A stretch of DNA of 64,000 nucleotides from Przewalskia tangutica (taxonomy: Eukaryota; Streptophyta; Magnoliopsida; Solanales; Solanaceae): NCBI GenBank assembly GCA_029844215.1, contig CM056723.1, positions 90,016,790 through 90,080,789 of the forward strand, in the 5' to 3' direction. Below the pieces are notes generated by a model, which saw only the letters and a program-made list of their open reading frames with translations, was not told the DNA's origin and searched no databases. Position numbers and translations under genes: made by a program. Shown one piece after another: positions 12,616 through 25,028 of this stretch. Each line of letters starts with the position of its first letter. Within the stretch, counting starts at the first letter, position 1.

Positions 12616-12825
12616 TTAATCCTCGGAAAGTGTCTATAGACCGTAGTATCGATAAAGTGCTTGATTACTTCGATTGTGTTGTGTTACATACGCACGATAA
12701 TCCCGGAGAGGCTATAGAGATATTTAGGATTAGTTTCTATTCTTACTACACTCTGAGATACCGTGCCTTAGAAATTTGGCGTGTTGTAAGTTGGACCCTG
12801 CAACGTATTTCTTTCCGCTACCAGT

Positions 12826-12899
12826 TGCTGCCTCGTAGAAGACGTGGTGTAAAGAAGCCAGACGAGGAGGGCAAGGCGGCCGAGGGAAACTGCCGGTAG
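12826..12899 (+). pseudogene. gag start-like fragment
   Basis: A basic peptide start (LPRRRRGVKKPDEEG) runs to a stop at 12897-12899. The expected ATG appears as TTGCTG. It resembles the MPPRR-type beginning of Tekay/Del gag. It is too short and altered for a firm family assignment. Confidence 0.35.
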
Positions 12900-12999
12900 T
12901 AGAAATGCTGTGAAGGGTTCACGAGGGCCTGGGGCGATCTTTACAGGGTAGTGCTTAAATTCGGGAGTTAGCTGTGACGTCACTAGCCCGGCAAAAGTT

Positions 13000-14690
13000 T
13001 AACACGGCGGCGGCGGCATTCCTCTTCGCGGCCATGACATTGTTGAACGCTGAAGAAGTTCCTGAAGCCAGAAACGAGAGAATATAGATTGCAAAGAGGG
13101 CGACCGCATTGCTATTTATGGATTTGGCTACCGGTATAGAGGTATCACGATGCTCTTAGCGAGTGCTTGATGACTATCTAAGAGGTTGTGCAAGAATAAT
13201 TCTTCGATTAGGCTTGGCATGGCACGCTTTATGCGGGCTTGTGCGGCGAGCCAAGAAGCGTGAGATCGGCGGGATTAACTGAAGGGCGAAGCGAAGGCGA
13301 GAGGGGCGAGCAGCGGGTCGCTTTGGTAACTTCGTAGTGGTCGCCTCGCGGCGGAGTTTGATTATACCCACGTCCACCCGGTCTGAAGAGGTCCTCCACG
13401 GGGTTGGGGCGTTAGGAGGTATGCGAGTTGGTGAGAATTTCAGGGGGCCGATTCACGGTTCGATGTAGGCCAGAGCGTCATCCCGGGAATGTCGTCTTTG
13501 AAGTAGGTACTTGTTGTACCTATAATGCCGTCAGAGAGATGCGATGTCGAAAGAGTGTCACAGTAGGAGGACTTGGCGCTTCGGGATCGGTTGGAGTAGT
13601 TCGTCATCTTCCCTGGCTGGCCCATCGCCTTTTCTGAGAGCGAGTTTTGATTAAACGACTAGTGGGAGTGAAGTGGGCTTGGTAGAATCACGGGTATATC
13701 CTTAAGCTCACTACAGAGTTTAGTGCGTTATGATGAGATGGGTTATGTCTTAAGTGTTATGTTAGAGATAACATGAGTGTAAATAGTGATTAGAAATCAT
13801 GGTTAGTTAACCCGGAGATGATTGGAGGGGGATAGAGGAAGTGTGGTAGCCTTAGAGTTTTATAAGTAGAGACGTAGAGGCGAGAGCCGTCGATTAAAAG
13901 ATGTATTTTTATGTTTGACCCTTATCGAGTGCACCAAGTACACGTGAGATATGTTTGTGTGATAAATCACACGCAGGTGGTATGAAATGAAAAGAGGTAT
14001 TGGATTGAGCTAAGAGAAGACCACTAGGTTTTCGTGACTTGATTAGTGAGATTGTTAGGATCGGGAACAAGAGTTTTCTAGCGATAGCGGGTCGGGTTGA
14101 GGACGATGGCGGAGTGCCGGCCGCGGCTTTGTTTGTGATGGGATCGAGTTTGTGGTGGTCGCGTCTGGTTGGTGATAAGCGAGGTCATGAGGGTGTTAGG
14201 CCCAGAAGTTTAGTTAACTTAATCAAATGCGAAGTTCGTGACGCGTTGACCCGATGAATCGGGCGATGAGGTTGACCCGCTCTTTGTCTTCGGTCCGGGG
14301 CCAGTTTTACTCGGCGGGGTGGTTATCGCGAAGAGGATGATTATATCGGAAAGGTTGTAAGGTTGCACGAGGTGCCTCTTTACACCTTATGACGGCCGAT
14401 GGAGCCAGTTCTACGGCTATTTCTTTTTGGAAGTTTTTACGAGCGGGGTTAAGAACTTCGGTGTAGTACCGGAAATCAGCGTTAACCGCCCGCCGGGCGA
14501 TTATTAATGAATTTGAGAGGGTAGTTGTGAGGATTGTTGTCTCGCATGTGGAGGGAGGCGTTTAAGCTACCATTCGGTGTGGTGTTCGGATGTAAGCCTT
14601 ATGAAACGCCTTGTAGGGCGGAAGTGGTAGAAGTTGCCTTAGGTCGATTGGTTACGATGTTGGCGAGAGTGCGAATAGTTGGTTGAGCAT
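13000..14690. other. No recognisable gene; probably interior of the gypsy relic
   Basis: CG-rich for a plant repeat, with only short frames on either strand. I see no zinc knuckle, RT or integrase motif. Its position suggests decayed or miscalled retrotransposon interior. Confidence 0.4.
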
Positions 14691-14699
14691 TGTTCGTGT

Positions 14700-15221
14700 T
14701 TGTTTTGTGTCCATTTCTTAGAAGGGAACTTATTTTATCGTGACTACTTACGTCGTGTCCTTTTTGTTTGCTAAGGCGCTTCTAGAGCCCTGTAGCACAT
14801 TGTTTGAGAAATGAGCTTTCCTCGGCGGTTTATTTACTGGCGACTTACAGAGCAGCGTTAATGCTGCACATTGTACGGAGAAGCGCTTTGTGGATGGTCC
14901 ATTTAATCCGCCAAAATGTCTATGGAACTTATGGTGCCATAACAAACATTTCGGTTTGCGAATTCCATTAAATCATTATAGATTTAAAACTTTGTTTTTC
15001 AAAATCAATTTTTGATAAAATTTATACGATCTTTAAAATCAATGTTTTGATAAGAGACTCATAAAATTTCAAAATCGGCGTTTTGATAAAGACTTATAAG
15101 CGTAGTAATTTAATCAGTCGGATTGTTTACAGTTGTTCTAACTAGCGAGTTTACTTACGGCTTATTTTACGCGATGATATGGCACAGGCCATTCCAGCCT
15201 TTCGTGCTTACTCAAATGGTT
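14700..15221 (-). other. Component A intergenic region
   Basis: Non-coding DNA between the protease stop and the promoter repeats in A units; compare 31490-32039. It contains repeated TTTTGATAA(A/G)AGACT blocks near 15010-15090. It is absent from component B. Confidence 0.65.
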
Positions 15222-18200
15222 TCAGTCTGGCTGTGTTCTAAAGACCACCTTTTGTTTATTACGACTACTCTGACTAGTTGTCAAAGGGTTTATGTAAGGA
15301 AATATGAGATCTACTCCCCTAGTGATAGTATGAATACCATCTGGCTTCGCCGTATAAGGCAGTATCTGGGCTAGGAATGGTGTTCCTAAAATGATTTCCT
15401 CAGTAATATCCTTGGTTATAATGAAGCTATTCGTAAATGCAATGTTTTTATTGCATACAAATGCTTTCGAGAGTTTATAATTAATTTCTATATCCTCCCC
15501 TGTGGCAGAATATAACCTATGTGTACTTCTGTCTAAGTACTTGGTAGGGATTATACCTTCACGAATGCAGTTCTGATCTGCTCCTGAATCTAAAAGTGCT
15601 ACTCTTTCGATAGCAAAATCATTAATGACTAATTTAATAGGGACGTGGTAGCTTAATGCTCACAGCTTTTGATATTAAAGTTAACCCCGAATCAGTTCAC
15701 ATTACGATTCGTCACTTTCTTGACATACGTGGTCACGTGTTTGGGCGAGTGCGGGGATCTACGCGAGATCCAAATTTCTTATTTTGGCGATGCGCCGTTT
15801 AAAGCAGTCTTACGTTATCTGATCGATTTCTTGACACATCGGTGAGCCTTTTATCACGAAGGATTTCTTCCTTCAATTTTGAGACTTGATGATTAAATGC
15901 GGTAGTGAATTACGACTTAGAGTCTTTAAACTTACCGAAAACTCTTTTCATGTCAAAAGGTTCTATCTTCCCTTTTTCTTTTTACGGTTAATACAGATTC
16001 TTAAGCTCTTTAAATATTGCTTTTAAAATTGTCATCATCTATGTGATCGACCGTGTCAAAGAAAAACTCTTGGTCGCTACTTGATATAACGCCAATTATG
16101 CATTTTGGTACATGTGCGATTTTCGATCATTCACGATTGAAGTGGAAGTGGAACTATCACGAACTATAACCTAAATCGGTGATCCTTCATTTGTAGAAAT
16201 TATCTGAAGATTCTTGAGTATTATCGACCATTCTTCATTTAAGATTGTAAGATTTATCTTTTATTTTGGGATCAATTCCCAATAGATTAATTTTATCTTT
16301 CCGTTTATCAGACTCTTTGCATTTATTGGCCATGTGGCTGTTTTCCATGATTCCGGCAAGTTACTTTATCCTTTGTATTCTTCTTTGTTGCTATTTCTGT
16401 TATACTTCTTTTAGGAGTATAGTTTCTTTTATACGCTTTGGGGCGTGGAATGTTATGATTCTTTTTCATTTTCTTGATGCTTTCTTGAAGGAAGCGAAAT
16501 ATTAACATAGAAGTCCTCATGAAACTTCCTAATTCTCCTTTGGTGGAGTATTTACGTATTTGATTATTAAGCTTTATCGTATTACGATTCTAGGCTGTAT
16601 TAATATAGCTAATTAAATCACCATATGTCATTATGCCATGCGAGTGTCTCCATTGTGGCATCTTCATATTGGTTCTTACCTTCCGGAAAGAGTTTAGGCA
16701 AACGATAAATCTTTCTTTCCAATAATCATGATTCTGATCAATCCTTAACATGACTTTGTTGAGAAAAATATCTTTATACCATTTAAAATCGTGTAACTTT
16801 GGACACTTTAGATTATTAAGGATCTCTAAACTTCTGTCTTGGAAAAGTTTTGGATCTCCAACAAAATGTTTCCCGATACAGTATAATAGAGTTGCCGAGG
16901 CATCACTATGAACTTCATTAGTAATACTGTTATCGATGTTCCTTATTTGGGTATGTGGTAGTTGCATTCATGATGCTTGACTTTTCGATGTCGAATAGGA
17001 AGTTATCCCGATTTTTAACATCGATAAAACTCGAAATGATAATCGATGCTAATTGGGCATCGATGCGTATGTGTTTAATTTTATAACTGGTTAAGCAGAC
17101 TCCCATTTCATGGAGCACTTTAAGGACTTGTCCTTGGACATGCGTCAATGTTCCATTCATGGACTTCATCACCCGAATAAGTGGCTGGGGGTGGAATTCG
17201 TTCTTCAAACAGCATGTCTGGGAACGTCGGCTGTCTATAGAAATTTTTATTGGTCAATTTTGATATTTTATTAACCTCTGTTTTACCTTTTGAACTAGAA
17301 CCTTCGCTTAACACCTTGACGGATTTGTCAGGCTGTTTCGAGGTTGATCCTTCAGAGACTTTCATCTCTTTGAATTTACTACTGATTCTGTCTAGCAGAT
17401 CATCTTCAATTTCTTTTCCAAATTTAGGATGGCTTTTTGCCGAAAACTGGGGAATTTTGAAAAGTGGTTCGGATAAGATTTTCTCTTCCGACCGAACTGG
17501 TGTATTCCTGAAGGTAGAAGCATTACTTGCCTCTGAAATTTGGTTAGAGATAACATGTAACAACTGGTTGGTATAGTTGTTCTGTTGCAGAATTTTATTA
17601 ATATCATCAACATGTGTGATATCATTAGGATCTTTTATATCCCTTTTAAAAGGAGTGGCGGTTAAGACTTCACCGTTAACGGGAATCTTTATCTGTTCTA
17701 AGGCGGTATTCTTGAATCAACGATCCTTTTCACCCGTAAACCATTTCTTTACAATGGTGTTTAGACATTGTCTGTCATTATGGAGTTTATCGGTGATTTC
17801 AAACCACCTAAAGAATTCTAGATTTGCTCTAACATGGTTCATGTCTTTTATCCATGATTCTTTAAACACCTTCCTTTCACTGAGTGAAAAGGTGCTTACA
17901 TACCATTTTCTTTTAATGGCGTGCTCTGGATCTCTCCATAATTTATCAATGTGAGGCCAATCGATTTTAAAATTGCTGGCTTCTCTAATCATGCCTATTT
18001 GTCTCGCGTGCATTTCATACGGTGAAATTTGCGATCGTTATCGATTGGTCGATAGTAGACTTTAGTGCTGATGACGAATAGTCTACTCCTTGAACTTTAC
18101 GTTCAGGCATAGTTCCGTCAGAATTACCAGAATACTCTTCATCCTCCCGGGGTTTGGAAGAAGATGCACTGAAAGAGTATCTTCCATTAAATCTTAAAAA

Positions 18201-18917
18201 TTTTAAATCTATTGAACCATCCAAGTGCTGGATTATTTGTTCAATATCAGAACTTTCTGGTTCTAACTTTGGTTGGGTAATAGCATCGAAGTGCCATTCA
18301 TCTTTTGCTAAAATTTCATTCCATTTTAACATTCTTGGAACAAAGATATTGCTATGTTCCTGGTTTGCTTCCATTAGCATGGTAGCACCTTATCGCTAAC
18401 TAGTTTAGCTTTGGAGCTAAGGTTGTTTTCATTAGCTGGGTAATATACTCGTATATTATAGCAATTTCTCTTGTATTTATCTTCTTTATTCATATTCTTT
18501 TAAATGTTTAACGTTAAGGTATCCATAACGTTCTGATCATTAATATCTACTGAAAAATTTGGGTAACAGTTAAAATAAACTGGACCTCTGGCTAAATTAC
18601 TTTGTAGAACTCCGAGTAAGGAATCATCAAAGTTTAATAACCTTGCATCTCTTAGTAAGAGACAGATGGGGGTATCGAGACCCAATCGATACAAAGGCTT
18701 TCTGACAATTTGTACCAAACCTATGTGAAGGAAATTAAATTCCTTTTTATATCATTTATATCTTGGTTGATAGCAATTTAATAATCTCTTTGGAGTTATT
18801 AATAGCTACTGTGGATTCACAAGTTTTGATATTATAATTTTTTATAAAATCAAACTTTCTGTTTCATCATGATTTGAAAGATTCTTTGGAATATTCCAAT
18901 GCAGTAAATCTTTTCAA
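15222..18917 (-). pseudogene. Component A polyprotein (MP-CP-protease), broken and truncated
   Basis: From right to left: the movement-protein core, the linker (18015-18380 open), the pre-coat domain (17717-18013 open), a Ser/Lys-rich region and coat N-terminus (17120-17563 open), the coat core (16590-16967 open), the zinc-knuckle region near 16330 (damaged), and the protease near 15430-15660. The movement-protein 30K core (open at 18500-18718) keeps the LRDARLLNFD and LLGVLQSNLARG stretches. Frames are linked by short gaps, many at CTG/CAG sites. The first codons are missing because the unit is cut at 18917. Confidence 0.75.
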
Positions 18918-19017
18918 TACCATAAAGGGGTGAATAAAGCGGAATAACTAAAGCAGTCGAAAACCAAATCAAAACTTTAAAACATAAGAATATATAAGTT
19001 TAAAATAAACTTACAAT

Positions 19018-19151
19018 TTTATTCAAAGCATAAGGAGGGGAAAGGAGGATCAAGATCGTGCAAGGAAAGAGAGGGGATATTTAGGATGCCTTCTAGGTTT
19101 ACAAATGAGAGCCTTAAATAGGCCTCGAATAACCTATTCGTCTAACACGTG
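19018..19151 (-). promoter_or_regulatory. Viral promoter and poly(A) region
   Basis: On the minus strand: G-box CACGTG at 19146-19151, TATA-like CCTATTTAAGG at 19112-19122 and AATAAA at 19018-19023, with the same spacing as in the intact units. Confidence 0.7.
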
Positions 19152-19194
19152 GGCGGTTCATTTAAAACAAATGGATGACAAGATTACATGACTT

Positions 19195-19510
19195 CTTTCT
19201 TTTTCGAAAGCAAAGCGTCTTCTTACGCTTTAAAGTCCTTTGTCTTCTTTTCGCTTTGGCTCTTTCTTTTACGAAGAGGCAAATGTCATTGTCTTTTATG
19301 GGTTTTGTCCTTTTGCTTTGCGAAAGGGCAAATGTCACTCTAACTTTCTTCTTTATGGGTTTTGTCCTTTTGCTTTACGAAAGGGCAAATGTCTTATCTC
19401 TTTCTTTTGACTCTTGCTTTTTGAAGGGGCAAGTGTCGCTTCTATATCGAAGGAGTGTCCTTTGCTTTTACGAAGAGGCAAATAATGCATCCCGCTTCGT
19501 GTCTTTCTTG
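19195..19510 (-). repeat. Promoter-proximal tandem repeats
   Basis: Imperfect repeats with AAAGGGCAAATGTC cores. The duplicated 60-bp block typical of component A is present, around 19290-19400. Confidence 0.65.
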
Positions 19511-20041
19511 AAGGGACTTCTTTGTCTGAACTTTGCGTGGCAGAAAGGGGTTACCTTTTTGACTTTTATTTCATGTCTCTATAGAGGCGTTCTGGAGCCT
19601 TCTTTTGTTTTCACGACTTACCCGCGGCATTAATGTCGATGTTCTTCCGAGAACGCTTTGTGGACGGTCCATGCCAAAATGTCTATGGAACTTATGGTGC
19701 CATAACAAATGTTTTCAGAATTCCGTTAAATCATTATAGATTTAAAACACGGTTTTCAAAATCAATTTTGATAAAAGATTTATACGATCTTTAAAATCGG
19801 TGTTTTGATAAGAGACTCATAAAATTTCAAAATCGACGTTTTGATAAAAGACTTATGAAACCGTAGTAATTTAATCAATTCGGAGATTGTTTCTGGTTGT
19901 TCTAACTAGCGATTTACTTTACGCTTATTTTACCAATGATACGATGTGCCCTTCCAATTTCGTGCTTTCTTGATGGTAGCTCTACTTATCCTTACGAATG
20001 ATATGGCGAGCCGTTCCACTTTCGTGCTTACTCAAATGGTT
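19510..20041 (-). other. Component A intergenic region
   Basis: Matches 31490-32039. It includes the TTTTGATAA repeats (about 19770-19860) and two copies of the AATGATA(C/T)... block near 19935 and 19995. No gene. Confidence 0.65.
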
Positions 20042-23000
20042 TCATCATTTGTGTTCTAAAGACCACCTTTGTTTATTACGACTACTCGACTAGTTGTCAA
20101 AGGGTTTATGTAAGGAAATATAGATCTACTCCCCTAGTGATAGTATGAATACCATCCGTCACCTTGAAGTATAAGGCGAGATCCGGGCTAGGAATGGTGT
20201 TCCTAAAATGATTTCCTCAGTAATATCCTTGGTTATAATGAAGCTATGCAATGTTTTTATTGCATACAAATGCTTTCGAGAGTTTATAATTAATTTCTAT
20301 ATCCTCCCCTGTGGCAGAATATAACCTATGTGTACTTCTGTCTAAGTACTTGGTAGGGATTATACCTTGCGAATGCGATTCGATGCGCTCCCGAATCTAA
20401 AAGTGCTACTCTTTCGATAGCAAATCATTAATGACTAATTTAATAGGGATATGGTAGCTTAATGCTCACAGCTTTTGATATTAAAGTTAACCAATCGATT
20501 CTGCTACGATTCGTCACTTTCTTGACCTTCGTGGTCACGTGTTTGGGCAGATGCCGGGATCTTCGAGATCCAAATTTCTTATTTTAGCGATGCACACGCC
20601 AGTTTAAGCGAGTACATTGTCTCACGATCGATTTCTTGAACTTTCATCGGTAGCCTTCCCATTATGCGAAGGATTTCTTCCTTCAATTTTGAGACTTGAT
20701 AATTAAGTCCGTAGTGAATTACGACTTAGAGTCTTTAAACTTATCGAAAACTCTTTTCATGTCAAAAGGTTCTATCTTCCTTTTCTTTTACGGTTAATAA
20801 CGAGATTCTAAGCTCTTTTAAATATTGCTTTTAAAATTGTCATCATCTATGTGATCGACCATGTCAAAGAAAAACTCTTGGTCGCTACTTGATATAACGC
20901 CATTATGCATTTGGTACATGTGCAGATTTTCCCAGTACATTCACAGTTGAAGCTGGAAGTGGAACTATCTGAACTATAACCTAAATCCAGTGATCCTTCG
21001 TCACTGTAGAAATTATCTGAAGATTCTTCAGAGCTGTTATCAGACTGTTCTTCATTTAAGATTGTAAACAGTTTATCTTTTATTTTGGGATCAATTCCCA
21101 ATAGATTAATTTTATCTTTCCGTTTATCGGGCTCTTTGCATTTATTGGCCGTGGCTGTTTTCCATGATTCCAGAGTTACTTTATCCTTTGTATTCTTCAT
21201 TGCTATTTATGTTATACTTCTTTTAGGAGTATAGTTTCTTTTATACGCTGGGGCGTGGAATGTTATGATCTTTTCATTTTCTTGATGCTCTTGAAGGAGC
21301 AAATATTAACATAACCAAGTCCGCATGAAACTTCCTAATTCTCCTTTGGTGAGTATTTACGTATTTGATTATTAAGCTTTATCGTATTACGCTTCTAGGC
21401 ACATATTAATATAGCTAATTAAATCACCATATGTCATTATGCCATAAGTGTCTCCATTGTGGCGTCTTCATATTGGTTCTTACTTCTCGAAAGAGTTTAA
21501 GCAAACGATAAATCTTTCTTTCCAATAATCATCTGATCGATCAATCCTAACATGACTTTGTTGAGAAAAATATCTTTATACCATTTAAAATCGTGTAACT
21601 TTGGACACTTTAGATTATTAAGGATCTCTAAACTTACGTCTTGGAAAAGTTTTGGATCTCGACAAAATGTTTCCCGTCTGATATAATAGAGTTCGAGGCA
21701 TCACTATGAACTTCATTAGTAATCATTATCGATGTTCCTTATTTGAATTTGTGGTAGTTGCGTTCATGATGCTTGACTTTTCGATGTCGAATAGGAAGTT
21801 ATCCCACGATTTTTAACATCGATAAAACTGAAATGATAATCGATGCTAATTGGGCATAAATGCGTATGTTTTAATTTTATAGCGGTTAAGCAGACTCATT
21901 TCATGGAGCACTTTAGACTTGTCCTTGGACATGCCGTCAATGTTCCATTCATGGACTTCATCGCCCGAATAAGTGGCTGGGGGTGGAATTCGTTCTTCAA
22001 ACAGCATGTCTGGGAACGTCGGCTGTCTATAGAAATTTTTATTGGTCAATTTTGATATTTTATTAACCTCTGTTTTACCTTTTGAATTAGAACCTTCGCT
22101 TAACACCTTGACGGATTTGTCAGGCTGTTTCGAGGTTGATCCTTCAGAGACTTTCATCTCTTTGAATTTACTACTGATTCTGTCTAGCAGATCATCTTCA
22201 ATTTCTTTTCAAATTTAGGATGGCTTTTTGCCAAAGCGGGAATTTTGAAAAGTGGTTGGATAAGATTTTCTCTTAGAGGCGGTGTATTCACGAAGGTAGA
22301 AGCATTACTTGCCTAAATTTGGTTAGAGATAACATGTAACAACCGGTTGGTATAGTTGTTACATTGCGAATTTTATTAATATCATCGGCATGTGTGATAT
22401 CATTAGGATCTTTTATATCCCTTTTTAAAGGAGTGGCGGTTAAGACTTCACCGATAATCTGAATCTTTATCTGTTCTAAGGCGGTGTAATCGACTCAAGA
22501 TCCTTTCACGTAAACCATTTCTTTACAATGGTGTTTAGACATTGTCTGTCATTATGGAGTTATCGGTGATTTCAAACCACCTAAAGAATTCTAGATTTGC
22601 TCTAACACGGTTCATGTCTTTTATCCGATTCTTTAAACACCTTCCTTTCACCGGTGAAAAGGTGCTTACATACCATTTTCTTTTAATGGCGTGCTGGATC
22701 TCTCCATAATTTATCAATGTGAGGCCAATCGATTTTAAAATTGGCTTCTAATCATTATTTGTCTCCACCATGCATTTCACTACGGTGGTCACGATCGTTC
22801 ATCGATTGGTCGATAAGACTTTCTGCCAGTGACGAATAGTCTACTCCTTGAACTTTACGTTCGGCATAGTTTCGTCGAGTGCGAATACTCTTCATCCTCC
22901 TGGGTTTGGAAGAAGATGACCGAAAGAGTATCTTCCATTAGATCTTAAAATTTTAAATCTATTGAACCATCCAAGTCTTTGGATTATTTGTTCAATATCA

Positions 23001-23396
23001 GAACTTTCTGGTTCTAACTTTGGTTGGGTAATAGCATCGAAGTGCCATTCATCTTTTGCTAAAATTTCATTCCATTTTAACATTCTTGGAACAAAGATAT
23101 TGCTATGTTCTGGTTTGCTTCCATTAGTGGTAGCACCCCATCGCTAACTAGTTTAGCTTTTGGAGCTAAGGTTGTTTTCATTAGCTTTGTAATATACTCT
23201 GTATATTATAGCAATTTCTCTTGTATTTATCTTACTGTTCATATTCTTCGTTTTAATGTTTAACGTTAAGGTATCCATAACGTTCTGATCATTAATATCT
23301 ACTGAAAAATTTGGGTAACAGTTAAAATAAACTGGACCTCTGGCTAAATTACTTTGTAGAACTCCGAGTAAGGAATCATCAAAGTTTAATAACCTT
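20042..23396 (-). pseudogene. Component A polyprotein part of the chimera (MP-CP-protease), broken
   Basis: Protease near 20240-20480, post-zinc acidic Ser-rich tail and damaged zinc knuckle near 20847-21200, coat core near 21400-21720, Ser/Lys-rich region open at 21846-22157, pre-coat domain near 22535-22717, linker near 22892-23083 and movement-protein core up to 23396. At 23396 the movement-protein reading is replaced by B linker sequence, so its N-terminal part is absent. Most breaks against other A copies are CTG/CAG-type. Confidence 0.75.
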
Positions 23397-24148
23397 TGGA
23401 CCCTTTAATCCATCCTTTTGATTATTTGAATTGGAACCACATGGGTTTTGATTGAGTTGACTCTTTAAACTTACTTATTAATTACATTTGATAAGTTATC
23501 ATTATCTGACTTTGAACGGCGTTTTGCCAAACAATTATTAATATTAAAGAAATAATCAGAAAGGGTTTTCCCTTCTGTTCCAATTGGTTTATTACCAGAC
23601 ACGTGGGCCTTACTTGCACCAGTATCTTGTAATAATGTGATTTCTTCCTTTTCCCTTAAGTTCCTTTTGGATCCTTTTGTTCTTTTTAAGCAGGTTACTC
23701 AAGATCTCACCCTTTACGGGGACCTTGTCTGTTTTAATGGCGATTCTTGTTTCAACGATATTCCTCTTTGAACCATTCTTCCGAATGGTGTCAAGACACA
23801 TGCGTTATGGAGCTTATCGGTGATTTGAAACCACTTAAAGAATTCTATATTAGAATTAATTACATTCATATCACTTATCCAATTATTCTTAAACTTTCTT
23901 CTTTCCTCGGTGGAAAAGTCTTTGTTGTACCATTTTCTTTTATGACATTTTTGGATCTTTCCATAATTTGTCAATATATGTGCCAATCGATTTCAAAACC
24001 GATTTCTTTTTAACGGTGTCAAGTCTCAGGCTTTTGTGGAAGCATAGCGATTCCTACCACCAACCGACTTAGCCACGAGCTAACAAAGCATTGATTACGT
24101 TAACAAACTTATCTTACGGAGATAAAAAGGTGTTCATTAGTATTGGGT
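23397..24148 (-). pseudogene. Component B polyprotein N-terminus in the chimera
   Basis: Matches B polyprotein residues about 1-257: the N-terminal domain with the IDWPYIDKLW-like stretch and the Ser/Asn-rich linker up to the GPKVIKK region, where it is joined to A. It is broken by frameshifts; pieces are open at 23610-23801 and 23714-23986. Confidence 0.7.
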
Positions 24149-24426
24149 GTGTAGAGTCCTACTAATTTCTTATTGATCGTTGCCAATCGAGGACACCGAT
24201 CCGCCTTTTTAGCTCGTCGTTTTCCTGCAATACAACCATTCTTTTGATGATTATTTGTCGACTATAACTTAGGCTTAGTTATTCAAACCTTACATAGGTT
24301 TAGCGGTTTATAATATTCTAACTCTCTAAGGTTTTCCCTAATCTTTTATTACGAAATAACTTTCTACTAGGAATTTCATTGCGTAAATTATATTTTCTTA
24401 TGTAGTAAAATTCAGACGATCTTCAT
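24146..24426 (-). pseudogene. ORF1, B type, broken
   Basis: Collinear with the 101-aa ORF1 at 47757-48062, with its ATG at 24424-24426. Small losses relative to that copy, again often at CTG/CAG, interrupt the frame. Confidence 0.6.
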
Positions 24427-25028
24427 TTATAAACTTCTTGGTTTATAACCAAAGGGTTTGTTGATAGCGTGAGACTACCATCCTTATCCTAGAACAACTT
24501 CTATCTTGTTACTAGGCTTCCTAACTCTGTCTTATTCCTTGACTACCTAATAGTACTCTATCCAGTTGTCTACTTTGTTTCTCTTTCTTTACCTAAGTGG
24601 TTCTCACATCCTAGTTGTCATACTAGTTAACATTCTTTCTTTTAATAGTTCTCATCCTAGTTGTCAACACTATTTCCTATCTTTTAATTACTTAAGCGAT
24701 TAACATGTCTGCTCATCCGACACTTTCTCCTACGATCTTGGACATCCAATGGTATTTTCACGCCTACGCCTACCTCGGCCTCACGAGCAACATCGCTCGG
24801 GAAAGCTTACTACGGTAGTACTCGGCGAGGATGAGCTAACAAAGTATAACCACTAAGTGATTAATCTAATTGGAATAGTAGACTTACGGCGGAGTGGTAA
24901 CTATTACGCAACTACGAGGCTGAGCATGAGACTTACGGCGAACGAGGTTACGACCGTAACTTCGAGAACTAGAGCGGTGGACTTCGACGAACAGGGTCAC
25001 TATTCTGGTAGCTCTAGGAATTCAGAGT
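24427..25028 (-). other. Leader of the chimeric unit, lacking its primer site
   Basis: Leader with the CCTAGTTGTC repeat blocks (about 24540-24680) and primer-proximal blocks (24880-25020). It ends in GGACTCTTCCT, where it joins B polyprotein sequence. Confidence 0.7.

Larger units (their letters stand above)
11640..14690 (+). mobile_element. Ty3/gypsy retrotransposon relic (chromovirus, Tekay/Del-like)
   Basis: A primer-binding-site-like TGGTATCGGAAGCGG starts at 12601, two bases after a CA that would end a 5' LTR (about 11640-12598). Downstream, from about 12826, a short frame begins LPRRRRGVKKP, resembling the Arg-rich start of Tekay/Del gag proteins. The rest (13000-14690) has no long frame. 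I could not recognise protease, RT or integrase, nor find a 3' LTR. It separates the plus-strand viral unit from the minus-strand array. The family call rests on LTR/primer context and the gag start only. Confidence 0.5.
14700..18917 (-). mobile_element. Component A unit, partial
   Basis: Matches component A (30846-36881) from its A-specific intergenic DNA (from about 14700) through protease, coat protein and movement protein. It stops inside the N-terminal part of the polyprotein at 18917. ORF1, leader, primer site and promoter are missing. The left edge adjoins the gypsy relic; the right edge joins the 3' end of the next unit. Confidence 0.8.
18918..25028 (-). mobile_element. Chimeric unit: component A 3' part joined to component B 5' part
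   Basis: From 18918 to about 23396 it follows component A (promoter, intergenic region, protease, coat, linker, movement-protein core). From there it follows component B (linker, N-terminal domain, ORF1, leader). The switch lies in a 12-nt identity at 23385-23396. The leader ends at about 25028 without a primer site and runs straight into interior B sequence. Confidence 0.8.

Noticed and set aside
5965..14690. High CG content taken as a gene-rich or bacterial segment
   Set aside because: The segment aligns with the viral B unit and a gypsy relic. The CG excess fits the CTG/CAG discrepancies seen elsewhere.
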